Origin: a virus
DNA: 21,204 bases
Reading direction: 5' to 3' (one strand)
Virus record (IMG/VR): IMGVR_UViG_3300037264_000528
Span: 1 to 21,204 of that record
Positions 8,316-17,223 of this stretch are shown in pieces. The number at the start of each line of letters is the position of its first letter. The first letter of the stretch is position 1. Made by a program: the position numbers and the translations under genes. The notes beneath the pieces were generated by a model that saw nothing but the letters and a program-made list of their open reading frames with translations, searched no databases and had not been told where the DNA came from.

Positions 8316-10301
8316 TTAGACCTTACTTGCTAGCAGAACACTAGCTAAATAATTGTCTAATTGATGAGCGGTAGCGATTTTATTAACCTCTAAGACTCTA
8401 ATGTTGTTAGTATCTTCGGGGTTAGTGCAATAATCATTTACTTTGGTCATCCATTCGCTCGGTTCTTCATTAGACATAATGAGTTCGACCACTCCTTGTG
8501 AGACTTCTTTTTGGAGTTTAGACATCCGTTTCACCTTATGAGTTTCTTTAAAATGAGCCATCACCGCGTTTTCTAATTGTTGAGCAACAAGCAAATTGTC
8601 AGAAACCTTTCTCAGACTAAATTGGGTTTCGGATGCGCTGGTACCAATGGGACTAAGTTTTTTGACGGTTTTTGGTCCCGTAGAACCTTCTGGTCTACCT
8701 GTTTCGTTAGGGTCTTTAGGCCCGCCAATTAATGGCGTGTATAAACCCTTATCCCGTTTTTTCATATAGTCTTTCTGTTCCTCATCAGCCAAAGTAGGAT
8801 CAGGTAAAACTCCTGTATGTAAGGCGCGATATCCCTGTTCAGGAGTGAGGATACCAATTTCCATAAGACGAGCATAAATTTTGTTCATGGTCGAGTTATC
8901 TTTCAGTTCAATAGCTTCAAAGGAAGGGGTAGGATAGTTTTTAAACTTTAAAGACTTGGCTACTCGGCGCATTTCAGGAAGAAGGAAGTTATTTAAAAAG
9001 GCTTGCTGTCCCTGTTCTAAACGCGAAATAAACAACTCAACTTTTTGTTGTTGATTGGCAAATTTATCACTACTAGCGAATACGTTGTTTAGACCGATAT
9101 TAATATCTTCGTTAACTGTCTCGTATTTTTTAGGATCGAGTAGTTCAGCAATTTTAGGAATAATGAACTCAGCTTTAGTAGTATAATCAGCAATTAACAC
9201 TCGCCCAACAGACTGATTGGCGAATAGTCTTCTCAAAGATTCAATATGACGAGGATTGATACCTCCTTTATCGGGTTCTGCGCCCGTAGTCACCAAAAGA
9301 ATAATCTGTTGCATGGTGCGCGAAATCGCCATGTCCATTTTGCGTAGTTCCGCTTTAAAGTTGATATCCTCCAAAACAGGATAGCCCATAGGTACTGCGA
9401 AGGGTTCGTAATCCTGCTTCTTATAGAATACCATGGAGACTTTAGTTGGATCAAGTGGAATATTGATGGTACGGCTACCTGTCTTAATTTGCTTTTGAAT
9501 TTCGGGCGGTAAATCTTTAAAGACCGCAATATCTTCTTCGCTTTTAGGAGTGCGGAGTTGTGCGATCTCAAAATCAGTTAGAATTTTAAAATAGATTCCA
9601 TAAGCAAAATTCAAAGTAGACATCATTTGAATATCGCTGGGATTTAAAATGATATACCGTGCGGGAATTCTCATTGGCTCGATGTGAAGCTCGTCTGGCG
9701 TAACCTTCAGACTGTTAGGCGAGAGATAAGGAGATTCCTTCATGTCTAAAGCGGCAAAAGCTTGGTTCATTTTCCTAACGTCGCCAGGTTGTGCGTCGGC
9801 ATCAAAACGGTAAATGAATACATTACCCGAACGATAATACTCACGAAAAAATTTATCTTGTAAATCCCACAAGTTTACCTTTTTAAACAGGGCTTCAAAG
9901 AAATCTCGCGATTGCTGACTCCCACCTTGTAATACCAATGGACTCACTGAAAACTCAGTCATTAAATCAATGATGTTTCTAAACAAAGCGAAGTTGTAAT
10001 AACATTTTTGACACAATACTACAGCATCACGAATATCAATAGAAGATTTACTGTTGCCATATGATGCGCTAGAATAACGGAAAGGGACTAGCCCATCTTC
10101 GATGTTAGAGAAACGATTCGTGCGCTGAATCGTACCCGCAATGTTGCGTCGAGTCAACGTTTGCGTAGGTTCCTCGGCGGCGGTAGCGACCATCATGGGT
10201 TCATATTCTGAGGCATTGGCGGCAGCTTTGGCAGCGGCTTTCTGTGCAAGATTTGAATCTTGGCCATTACTTGTTGATATTGTTAATTTCTTTCTTGCCA
10301 T
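8316..10301 (-). CDS. Portal protein
   Basis: This 661-residue protein is the head portal, the dodecameric ring through which DNA enters and leaves. The body shows features of phage portals. A helical segment with NLWDLQDKFFREYYRSGNVF (about 143-162) is followed by the strand IYRF. Then come R-YIILNPSDIQ, a long charged helix (LRKMDMAISRTMQQ) and the motif GLNNVF. A later pair of helices carries RLEQGQQAFLNNFLLPEMRR. The first 45 residues are Ala-rich and probably disordered. After about residue 545 a Gly/Pro/Thr linker leads to a helical C-terminal extension of some 100 residues that could contact terminase or internal proteins. A TAGGT ribosome-binding site lies about 8 bases before the ATG. 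It lies two genes downstream of the large terminase, with a fibre gene between them. The gene is full length. Confidence 0.9.
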   Translation of the reverse strand: MARKKLTISTSNGQDSNLAQKAAAKAAANASEYEPMMVATAAEEPTQTLTRRNIAGTIQRTNRFSNIEDGLVPFRYSSASYGNSKSSIDIRDAVVLCQKCYYNFALFRNIIDLMTEFSVSPLVLQGGSQQSRDFFEALFKKVNLWDLQDKFFREYYRSGNVFIYRFDADAQPGDVRKMNQAFAALDMKESPYLSPNSLKVTPDELHIEPMRIPARYIILNPSDIQMMSTLNFAYGIYFKILTDFEIAQLRTPKSEEDIAVFKDLPPEIQKQIKTGSRTINIPLDPTKVSMVFYKKQDYEPFAVPMGYPVLEDINFKAELRKMDMAISRTMQQIILLVTTGAEPDKGGINPRHIESLRRLFANQSVGRVLIADYTTKAEFIIPKIAELLDPKKYETVNEDINIGLNNVFASSDKFANQQQKVELFISRLEQGQQAFLNNFLLPEMRRVAKSLKFKNYPTPSFEAIELKDNSTMNKIYARLMEIGILTPEQGYRALHTGVLPDPTLADEEQKDYMKKRDKGLYTPLIGGPKDPNETGRPEGSTGPKTVKKLSPIGTSASETQFSLRKVSDNLLVAQQLENAVMAHFKETHKVKRMSKLQKEVSQGVVELIMSNEEPSEWMTKVNDYCTNPEDTNNIRVLEVNKIATAHQLDNYLASVLLASKV

Positions 10302-10311
10302 AAAGTACCTA

Positions 10312-12591
10312 TTATACGTAATTTAACGTGTATGTGCAGTAATATTGTGGAATAGCGGCCACATCCGCCCAGCGTACAAAAGTATAAATACTCGTTTCTG
10401 TAGGATTAGGCCCAGGAGCCGTTACATTATACGGGAATTTAATGGTTGTATCCCAATAGATTAAAGTATATTCGTCATTACGTTTTGATGAGTTATTTTT
10501 AATCTTTAACTGCACTGTCTGACCTGATGAAATATATGCTGGATTAAACGCAATAGTCGTAGCGTCGTCTACTAGAGATAAATCTAAAGCACTATATGAA
10601 CTACAAGCAATAGTATTAGTTGCTCCACCTACTAATCCTGATACAGTTGGACTGACTCTAAAAATAGGATATCCTGTATTTCCCGCGATACCCTGTGGAC
10701 CGATGGGACCTTGTGCGCCACTAGCACCACTAATACCTTGTGATCCTAAACCTCCCAAGTTTAAATTCATCAAACTATATTGATTCCAATAAGTATAACC
10801 ACCACTGGTACCTACGGGAGGATATGGTGAACCGTTAATAACCACTTTAATCCATCCCGCTGTAGAATCATAACCACTAACTTCGGCATAGAAGTATTTA
10901 GTGGAACCATAGTTGTTATCAGCAAATACAACTTTTTGCCAAGTAGAATAAGCCTTATTCTTTAAAACATCATGTTGAAACCAGATAGCATCTCCTGGAA
11001 CAAAACGCATTTCGTCACCTGTCTTGTATAACCAAGTGATAGAACCGCTATTCACCTTATTAAAAGATGGACTAATGCCAGAGGTAGCATTAATCTCGTT
11101 AGTAAAGAAGGATGAATAATATTTATCCGCAATGCCCTCGGGACCCGTTGGCCCTGTTGCGCCTGAACCAGCAGGTCCAGTTGCTCCTACTGTTCCAGCG
11201 GGACCAGTAGGCCCGCCCGCAGGCATGGTAATATATTCTGAGTTAGTACCATCAGAGAATTGAAACCTTATCTGAGTACCATCCGAAGGATTACGATAGA
11301 CTCCTGTTACGCTAACGCCAGGTGCCCCACCCGCTCCCAAAGGTCCAATTTCTCCTTGCGCACCATCTAGTCCAGGAGAACCTTGCGCACCTGTCGGACC
11401 TGTAGGACCAAAGTAACCAATAGCTAAACTCCCTAATACTAATCCTCCTAAATTAACTTCGGTACTACCATCGAATAGTGAGCCATCTAAAGCATAACGA
11501 GCAAAACCATACTTGTATCCTGTAGCTGCGCTATATTTAACATTAAAAGAGATAGAAGATTTATAGGGGTCTTCTGAAGTATTCCACATAACTTCACTAT
11601 CTTTAATACGAGTAGCTAACGTAGCAGAGGTAATCCCGTTAGACTCAGGATAGATAATACGACCCGTATACGTACCAGTAGAGTCAGCAGTTAATGACCA
11701 AACTGTGAAACGCATGTATCCCGAAGTACCGCTTTCGTCTTGAAAGAAATTGGTGTTATAGGTCGCAGCAGGAATACCATAAATTGCAGACATGGCAGGA
11801 GTAATAGTAATGCCCGTAGTCTGTAATCCGCTTTGTCCAATGGTATAACGCATACCTTTAATCAGCGTGATAGTCGGATTAGAAGTTACATATGGATCGA
11901 TGTTGTAAATAGTGACTTGAGGGGTAAGAGTAAGATTACTCTTAATCATCATACCTGTCAACTTATCACAATCAATTAAAATACCACCAGCGGTACCTTG
12001 TGGACCAGTAGCACCACTCGGTAGGAAAATGCCCGAACCTGTAGTCTTGTTAGAATACAATGGTAAAATATAAGATGCTCCGCTTGGAAGAAAACCCGTT
12101 AAGTTAATACCTGTTCCCGTGGCTCCACTAGGCAAAGGAATTACCTCACCACTTGTATTATTGGAATAGAGAAATCTTACACCGCCGCTTTGTCCTACCG
12201 CTCCTGTAATACCGATACCAGTTGCTCCTGTTGCTCCTGTAGTACCATAACCCGTTGGTCCAGTAGGTCCAATAATAGAAACTCCTTGACTGGTCGCAGC
12301 CAAAGTAAACTCGTTGACTCTAATGACCGCACCCAAACCTGAAGTATACGCAGTAAAGAAATTGGGTCCAAAAAAGATACCGCTACCAGAAGGAACTCGT
12401 AGATTATGAGCAAAGATATCTTTGAAAGGTAAACCTGATAAACCTAAACCAAAACGGCCCGATCCTGTAGGATAAATGTTTTGTCCACTAAAGGCTAGTC
12501 CAGAACTCTGTAAGATAGGGAACATCGCTTGTGCAATGTAGCCAGATATATCTGGTTGACTTAACTGGCGTAATCTTATGAGTGAGTCCAT
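10312..12591 (-). CDS. Collagen-like fibre protein
   Basis: This 759-residue protein alternates globular regions with Gly-X-Y tracts at about residues 108-136, 193-202, 395-425, 459-486 and 615-640, rich in GPTG, GATG and GPAG units. Such tracts form collagen-type triple helices in phage fibres. The N-terminal 100 residues contain SGQNIYPTGSG and PSGSGIFFG elements and may form the attachment or trimerisation head. A short module (LYSN, T-G, then LPSGATG) occurs twice at about 141-160 and 178-196. The C-terminal 120 residues form a separate domain that could be the tip. An AAGG site lies close to the ATG. It lies between large terminase and portal genes, an unusual place for a tail fibre, so a head- or neck-attached fibre is plausible. 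The collagen-like tracts are certain; its position in the virion is inferred. Confidence 0.9.
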   Translation of the reverse strand: MDSLIRLRQLSQPDISGYIAQAMFPILQSSGLAFSGQNIYPTGSGRFGLGLSGLPFKDIFAHNLRVPSGSGIFFGPNFFTAYTSGLGAVIRVNEFTLAATSQGVSIIGPTGPTGYGTTGATGATGIGITGAVGQSGGVRFLYSNNTSGEVIPLPSGATGTGINLTGFLPSGASYILPLYSNKTTGSGIFLPSGATGPQGTAGGILIDCDKLTGMMIKSNLTLTPQVTIYNIDPYVTSNPTITLIKGMRYTIGQSGLQTTGITITPAMSAIYGIPAATYNTNFFQDESGTSGYMRFTVWSLTADSTGTYTGRIIYPESNGITSATLATRIKDSEVMWNTSEDPYKSSISFNVKYSAATGYKYGFARYALDGSLFDGSTEVNLGGLVLGSLAIGYFGPTGPTGAQGSPGLDGAQGEIGPLGAGGAPGVSVTGVYRNPSDGTQIRFQFSDGTNSEYITMPAGGPTGPAGTVGATGPAGSGATGPTGPEGIADKYYSSFFTNEINATSGISPSFNKVNSGSITWLYKTGDEMRFVPGDAIWFQHDVLKNKAYSTWQKVVFADNNYGSTKYFYAEVSGYDSTAGWIKVVINGSPYPPVGTSGGYTYWNQYSLMNLNLGGLGSQGISGASGAQGPIGPQGIAGNTGYPIFRVSPTVSGLVGGATNTIACSSYSALDLSLVDDATTIAFNPAYISSGQTVQLKIKNNSSKRNDEYTLIYWDTTIKFPYNVTAPGPNPTETSIYTFVRWADVAAIPQYYCTYTLNYV

Positions 12592-12618
12592 AGACCTTAA
12601 TTACTATTTACACTAAAA

Positions 12619-14478
12619 TCAAACAAAAATCGGTTCAAAGGTTTCATAACTTTGGGCGGGCGTATGGGTTATGTCATGATAACACTTCATACACCACGCT
12701 CCAAGCATGATAGCAGTATAATTGTCTCGGCGCATACGAGATGGGGTACTGTCCTTCTTCATGATATTAGGTAAATCAAAACTTTGTATACCTCGGGTGC
12801 TGGTTTTAACCTCAATGGCTGAACATTGATATCTTGTTTGTTGAATCAGTTCTTCTTGGCGATCAATAAAGTAGGTCATAGGCGATTCCCATTTTTCCAG
12901 AGAAGAAACATCAATAATTTTGTCGATTTCCAGATTGGTATCTGTGGCGCGATTAAAAGAATTCACACTACCCTTAATACTTCCGCCGAACCAAAGTTTT
13001 TTGAAATCAAAACATGTTTGTAACCATTCGTTACCTTTACGAATGAAATCAGAAGTAAAGTATTGGTTAAACACGATACGCCCGCCTATTTTATTGTAAG
13101 ATCGTTGAGCTTTACGTAGTTCTTCGTTGTATTCTTCGCCGTCCTTTTCAGCCGCGAAGTCGAAAATCTTCAAATCTATTCTAGCATTACGAAACAATTC
13201 ACTTTCGTTTGCGGCCTCGATAAATTGATACCCAGCATAGTCGATAATGATCATCTCCACGTTGAAATTGGTTAAAATGTAAAACAAATACTTGATATGC
13301 TCCTTGAGGTCTTTACCTGATTCTCCATAAGAATGAACGACAGTGCCGCTGGCTTTATCCCCCTCGTCCAACTCAATAACACACATGGCAAAATCATCAC
13401 CCGTAGGTGAATTGGAAGCGTTAGGGTCAATCGAAAGGATATACTTGCGATCTTTCGCCCCACGTAAGAGTAGAGTAGGTTCTTCGCCATCTGGAACGGT
13501 ACACGCCAGCATCTTATTCATGGAGAAATAGCTATCTGAACCATCTAGAAATTGCGCACAGTATTCGCGCTTAAAGGTCATCAAATTCGACTCATTACTT
13601 TGTGCTAACTCAATGATACTCTTATCAATACGATCAATCGGGACGGCTTCCCAAGATAATTGCGAAATAAAGTAAGTTGCGTTGTTCTCGGGCATGTCGG
13701 GACTCATTATCTGCTTGCGATATTCCTCGTATTTCTTGTACAAATATTCACAAGTATAACTGGCAGAGGATAATCCGATTAGTTTCTTATTGTTTTTGAA
13801 CTGGGTCCTCTGTTCGTCAGTAATGATACCCTTTTTTACCAATTCGTCTTCCCGCGCACGGATGCGCTTGCGTCGGCGCATGTCTTTGGGCACAACTAAG
13901 TAAGGAATCAGGACTTTCTCCACCAAATCCTCAGACATTAGCAAAAATTCATCAATGAGTAGAATATCGGCGCGGAAACCACGAATCTTTTCGCCGTTTA
14001 GAGGAATGGCAATGATTTCGCCTCCATTCACGCTCCATCGAAACTCATCGTTACGTCGAATCTTAACGCCCATAGCTTGAGCTAACATGACTGCTTCTGG
14101 CGATTCGCTGATCTTTTCAATATGATTGAAAATAAACCTAGCAGTACGAAAAGTTGGCCCCGCCACGAGAATAGTTGTATTCGGATTGAAGATACACTGC
14201 AAAATACAATAAACTGCCGCCGTCCACGTCTTGGAAACACCACGACCCCACACGCAGAGAGTGAAGTTATTCTGCATCATACCTTTAAGAGTAATGATCT
14301 GGTCAGGATATAAATCAATGCCCGTCAACAAGGACGTAGTTAGACCCAGGTTTCGGTAAAGAAACTTGATTAAACTTATCTGAGCTTCTTTATCCTCTAG
14401 TTCTCCCTTTAATAACTTAACCTCTTGGTTAAAGTCCTTGATGGGGACGGTATTGTATTTTGGAGGATCGTACCACAC
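12619..14478 (-). CDS. terL: Terminase large subunit (DNA packaging ATPase/nuclease)
   Basis: This 619-residue protein powers DNA translocation into the procapsid and cuts the concatemer. The ATPase domain has a Walker A motif GRGVSKT at 78-84, with Ser in place of the usual Gly before Lys83, then Walker B LLIDEF (173-178) with Glu177, and a coupling motif GLSSAS (235-240). The C-terminal RNase H-like nuclease domain shows acidic residues at Asp351 (SIDP), Asp413 (IIIDYAG) and probably Asp585 (RRDNYTAIMLGAW). Length is normal for large terminases. The start is a GTG four bases after the stop of the nuclease gene, with no clear ribosome-binding site. The next in-frame Met is too close to Walker A, so GTG with translational coupling is the best reading. 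Confidence 0.95.
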   Translation of the reverse strand: MWYDPPKYNTVPIKDFNQEVKLLKGELEDKEAQISLIKFLYRNLGLTTSLLTGIDLYPDQIITLKGMMQNNFTLCVWGRGVSKTWTAAVYCILQCIFNPNTTILVAGPTFRTARFIFNHIEKISESPEAVMLAQAMGVKIRRNDEFRWSVNGGEIIAIPLNGEKIRGFRADILLIDEFLLMSEDLVEKVLIPYLVVPKDMRRRKRIRAREDELVKKGIITDEQRTQFKNNKKLIGLSSASYTCEYLYKKYEEYRKQIMSPDMPENNATYFISQLSWEAVPIDRIDKSIIELAQSNESNLMTFKREYCAQFLDGSDSYFSMNKMLACTVPDGEEPTLLLRGAKDRKYILSIDPNASNSPTGDDFAMCVIELDEGDKASGTVVHSYGESGKDLKEHIKYLFYILTNFNVEMIIIDYAGYQFIEAANESELFRNARIDLKIFDFAAEKDGEEYNEELRKAQRSYNKIGGRIVFNQYFTSDFIRKGNEWLQTCFDFKKLWFGGSIKGSVNSFNRATDTNLEIDKIIDVSSLEKWESPMTYFIDRQEELIQQTRYQCSAIEVKTSTRGIQSFDLPNIMKKDSTPSRMRRDNYTAIMLGAWCMKCYHDITHTPAQSYETFEPIFV

Positions 14479-14482
14479 AAAT

Positions 14483-15421
14483 TTAAATGAGTTTTTTACT
14501 ATCGTAAAGGAACTGTAAATCTACTTGTTTATATTCGCCATTGGAACGGAAAATCCGCTCAATGGCTTGTGCGGCTTCCTTACGATCAGCCACAAACAAG
14601 AACTGCACGGTAGGATAGGTCTGACAAATCTGACGCATATTATGAAAAACATATTCAGGACTGATATGAACATCCATGTTCTTCAAGACATTAGTATAGA
14701 AGTCATAAACACTTTCCAAAGAACTCTCCACCAACACCACTAAATAGAATCCTGCCTCTTGAGAGCGTTCGATCTCTTTGATAAAGCGCACGTAGCCTGA
14801 TGAGATGGTAGTATAGAAGTCATTTAACGACTTGCGTTCAATACAACAATAATCAGTAAACTCATCGTCGTTTAAGCGATAGTCGCCAAATTTAAGCGCC
14901 TCATAGTTGCGCACAAGAGTAGGAAATACGAGGGGCTGCTGCTCGCGGGTATCACAAAGAATATGATGCTGGGCGGTGAAACGCTTCGCAGGTAGGAGGA
15001 ATTCCAACTGAGTATGCTTGAGCTTAAAGCCTAGTTCCTGACAGGCAAGGTAATAGTTGCCAAAAAGCGTATTAAGATAGAGCATCCCAGGAATAGGGAG
15101 GGTGCGCAATTCAACTTGGCTAGGAGCGAAGGTGAGGACTTTACGTGCTTTCCGCATAGACAAAAACTGTCGCACATATGCCTTAGCCTCCGTCCGAGAT
15201 ACCAGAGCAAGCCACTGCTTGAGATTAGCGCGAGTGTTAAAATCAGCAGATAAGTAGAACTCTCGATTCTTAAATCTAATAATCTTGTTGTCAAACTTGT
15301 CATATCTAGCATAATGTTTTTGATAATATGCGGCCTGACTCATCTGGTGCGACTTTAGATGACGGTGCAATGCCACTTCGCTATCGTACCCCCTCAAACA
15401 TTCTTTACACTGATTATCCAT
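14483..15421 (-). CDS. C2H2 zinc-finger/ERCC4-type nuclease
   Basis: This 312-residue protein starts with a classic C2H2 finger (Cys5, Cys8, His21, His25) followed by a Tyr-rich segment (YYQKHYARYD). After a middle region comes an ERCC4/XPF-type nuclease domain at about 153-240: CDTRE (Asp157), FGDY (Asp180), IERK (Glu195, Lys197) and Asp201. This is the GD...ERK signature of nucleases that cut branched or flap DNA. All acidic residues expected for metal binding appear present. The start chosen is the ATG at 15421, which overlaps the upstream stop by eight bases and has an AAGGG site; a longer reading from 15502 would run deep inside the upstream gene. It lies between a candidate small terminase and the large terminase, so I infer a role in clearing branched DNA during packaging or recombination. 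The enzyme class is well supported; the role is not. Confidence 0.85.
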   Translation of the reverse strand: MDNQCKECLRGYDSEVALHRHLKSHQMSQAAYYQKHYARYDKFDNKIIRFKNREFYLSADFNTRANLKQWLALVSRTEAKAYVRQFLSMRKARKVLTFAPSQVELRTLPIPGMLYLNTLFGNYYLACQELGFKLKHTQLEFLLPAKRFTAQHHILCDTREQQPLVFPTLVRNYEALKFGDYRLNDDEFTDYCCIERKSLNDFYTTISSGYVRFIKEIERSQEAGFYLVVLVESSLESVYDFYTNVLKNMDVHISPEYVFHNMRQICQTYPTVQFLFVADRKEAAQAIERIFRSNGEYKQVDLQFLYDSKKLI

Positions 15422-16538
15422 TTTGTATCCCTTCTTTTCGCAAGCCCATGATGCGCGCTTTGATATCTGGTAAACTAGAAAGCTTGACGATTTCCTCGCC
15501 AATCGCCTCCTGTTCTTTTTCGGCCAAAGCGATCAGTTCGACACGTTCTTCCTCCTGTTTCCACAGTTGCACCAAGTTTAAAATAGTAGCATTATCGCTG
15601 ATTTGCTTGGACATGCGCTCGCTGCGCTGTTGTTTCAGCCCATCGAGTAAATCTTGTTCTCGTTTTTTGCATAAGTTCAGTTCTGTGCTGGCTTTACCGA
15701 TTGCTTCGACCAAGGAAATCGAGATTTTCATGGTATCAGGATCATTACCAGAAATAGTCTCTAGAAGGTTCTGTAATCGAGTGCTACGTCGTTGAATTTC
15801 AAAGCCTTGGACAACGTGGTTAGCGTATTCGATGTATTGATCAACTTCTTCCTGCTGTAAATCCAGTTTATCATGTGTGGCGCGAATAAACGCATCTTCG
15901 GCCAGCTTGCGTTTGGTTTCCGTATCGAAGGTATTCATTTGAGCCACGAAACGATAGGTCTGCATGTAGCCCATCAAGGTATGGACATTCTTTTTTTGAG
16001 TAGGAGTAATCTTTTTGCGATCTTCTACAAACAAAATATACTTGTTGATGCGGGCGAGCGTGGCGTCGAAGGTTTTAGGCGGATCGTAGTCGCCCATGGG
16101 AACTTCGTTAATATCTTCTTCACTAAACAGGGCGCGAGGATTAAGCGTCTTAATGTATTCGTTAACGGCGCGAGTTTCACTGTTAAGATTGCTCAGATTA
16201 TTGTTACTAAACAAAATCTTTGCCATCTCCAACGCATTCATGGTCGCTAGATTATTCTTAACATAGGTCTGCTGATTTTCATTCAGGGTAATCGCGGGGC
16301 GAATGGGAGTATAGTTAGTCAGGGTGCGGGCTTTTAGATTACGCTTGGCCAAGAACTGTTGTACAAGGCGAGCTTGCGCACTGCGCCCATCAAACTCGGC
16401 CCCAAAAACATGCTGCATGATTTCTTTTAACGAGGGCGGATTTTCAGGAGTTTTGTTCCAAAGATCAATGATCATCTGCTCTTGCGCAGGGGTCAAGTTC
16501 TCAGGATCGGGCGCTTCTAATGTATTTTCATCAGCCAT
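15414..16538 (-). CDS. Two-HTH protein, candidate small terminase subunit
   Basis: This 374-residue protein has two helix-turn-helix-like segments in its N-terminal third. One is at about 20-65 (LKEIMQHVFG, then GRSAQARLVQQFL) and a similar one at 84-130 (EMAKILF, then SETRAVNEYI). The C-terminal half is highly charged and helical, with a probable coiled coil at about 300-350. Small terminases typically combine DNA-binding HTH and oligomerising coiled-coil regions and lie just upstream of the large subunit; here one nuclease gene intervenes. At 374 residues it is long for the family, and a transcription or replication regulator is an alternative. The ATG at 16538, one base after the preceding stop, is preferred over an upstream GTG at 16559 that overlaps that gene. 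There is no strong ribosome-binding site, so coupling is likely. Confidence 0.45.
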   Translation of the reverse strand: MADENTLEAPDPENLTPAQEQMIIDLWNKTPENPPSLKEIMQHVFGAEFDGRSAQARLVQQFLAKRNLKARTLTNYTPIRPAITLNENQQTYVKNNLATMNALEMAKILFSNNNLSNLNSETRAVNEYIKTLNPRALFSEEDINEVPMGDYDPPKTFDATLARINKYILFVEDRKKITPTQKKNVHTLMGYMQTYRFVAQMNTFDTETKRKLAEDAFIRATHDKLDLQQEEVDQYIEYANHVVQGFEIQRRSTRLQNLLETISGNDPDTMKISISLVEAIGKASTELNLCKKREQDLLDGLKQQRSERMSKQISDNATILNLVQLWKQEEERVELIALAEKEQEAIGEEIVKLSSLPDIKARIMGLRKEGIQNG

Positions 16539-16539
16539 A

Positions 16540-17223
16540 CTAAATAATATCGATATCACCGTTATTCAAGCAGCGATGAGCTTTGGTAATAATACCCTTA
16601 CGAATGTTACGAATTTGTTTATATCCTGGGCGACGACCCCGCTCGTTAGAAATATAACCCAACTTCTTAGCCACAACATCTTCATCTTCCCCTAAAATGA
16701 ATAATCCCTCATAGACTTGCCATTCAATCGGTTTAAGGATTTCCTTCATTTTGGCGTGCATAGATTCGATGTGTCGAAATACATTAGAACCTTCATCGAA
16801 AATGTTACTGACCTCATTGACATGATTTTCCATGGAAACAGGCATTTTAATAAACGTGGCGGGCTGTTTACGTTTCTGCCAATTGGCATATAGGGGGCAA
16901 CCACTACATTGAGTAGTATAAATTTTACATCCCGTATTATCAACCGACGCATCGCATTTTAAACAGGGGCGTGCGTAGTTGGAATAGTTGTTACGAATGA
17001 GATTGCGAATTTGATTGGTGATGACCGAATTGAGCCAAGGTTGAATCGGTTTGCTGGCTTGATATTGTGACCATTTACGAAAGATGTGAATCCGAATAAT
17101 CTGCGAAACATCATCGAAGTCCATCCAATTTAAAGAAGTAAGATTCCATTTGTGTTTGCGTTTGGCAATCTCTGTATCAATAACATCAATATATTCTTCA
17201 AAAGAGGGGGCTTTATTTGTCAT
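16540..17223 (-). CDS. Sigma-factor-like protein with a zinc-binding insert
   Basis: This 227-residue protein resembles a minimal sigma-70-type factor. Residues 30-80 look like region 2, with DVSQIIRIHIFRKW, then PWLNSVITNQIRNLIRN, the helix that in this family binds core polymerase and the -10 element. Residues 155-220 resemble region 4: a helix-turn-helix with VAKKLGYISNERGRRPG and a basic recognition helix. Between them is a five-cysteine cluster (Cys87, Cys90, Cys99, Cys106, Cys109) in CxxC-x8-C-x6-CxxC spacing, a likely zinc site not found in standard sigma factors. It could serve late transcription as gp55 does in T4-type phages, driving the very operon it lies in. Its ATG overlaps the stop of the zinc-ribbon gene by 11 bases, so the two are coupled. 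Homology to sigma is by pattern, and another DNA-binding role is possible. Confidence 0.72.
   Translation of the reverse strand: MTNKAPSFEEYIDVIDTEIAKRKHKWNLTSLNWMDFDDVSQIIRIHIFRKWSQYQASKPIQPWLNSVITNQIRNLIRNNYSNYARPCLKCDASVDNTGCKIYTTQCSGCPLYANWQKRKQPATFIKMPVSMENHVNEVSNIFDEGSNVFRHIESMHAKMKEILKPIEWQVYEGLFILGEDEDVVAKKLGYISNERGRRPGYKQIRNIRKGIITKAHRCLNNGDIDII

Noticed and set aside
15422-15502. Longer N-terminus for the ERCC4-type nuclease (start at 15502)
   Set aside because: It lies within the upstream gene; the ATG at 15421 has an AAGGG site and starts right before the zinc finger.
15873-16695. Plus-strand reading frames opposite the two-HTH and sigma-like genes
   Set aside because: No ribosome-binding sites, no motifs, and they are fully covered by tightly coupled minus-strand genes.
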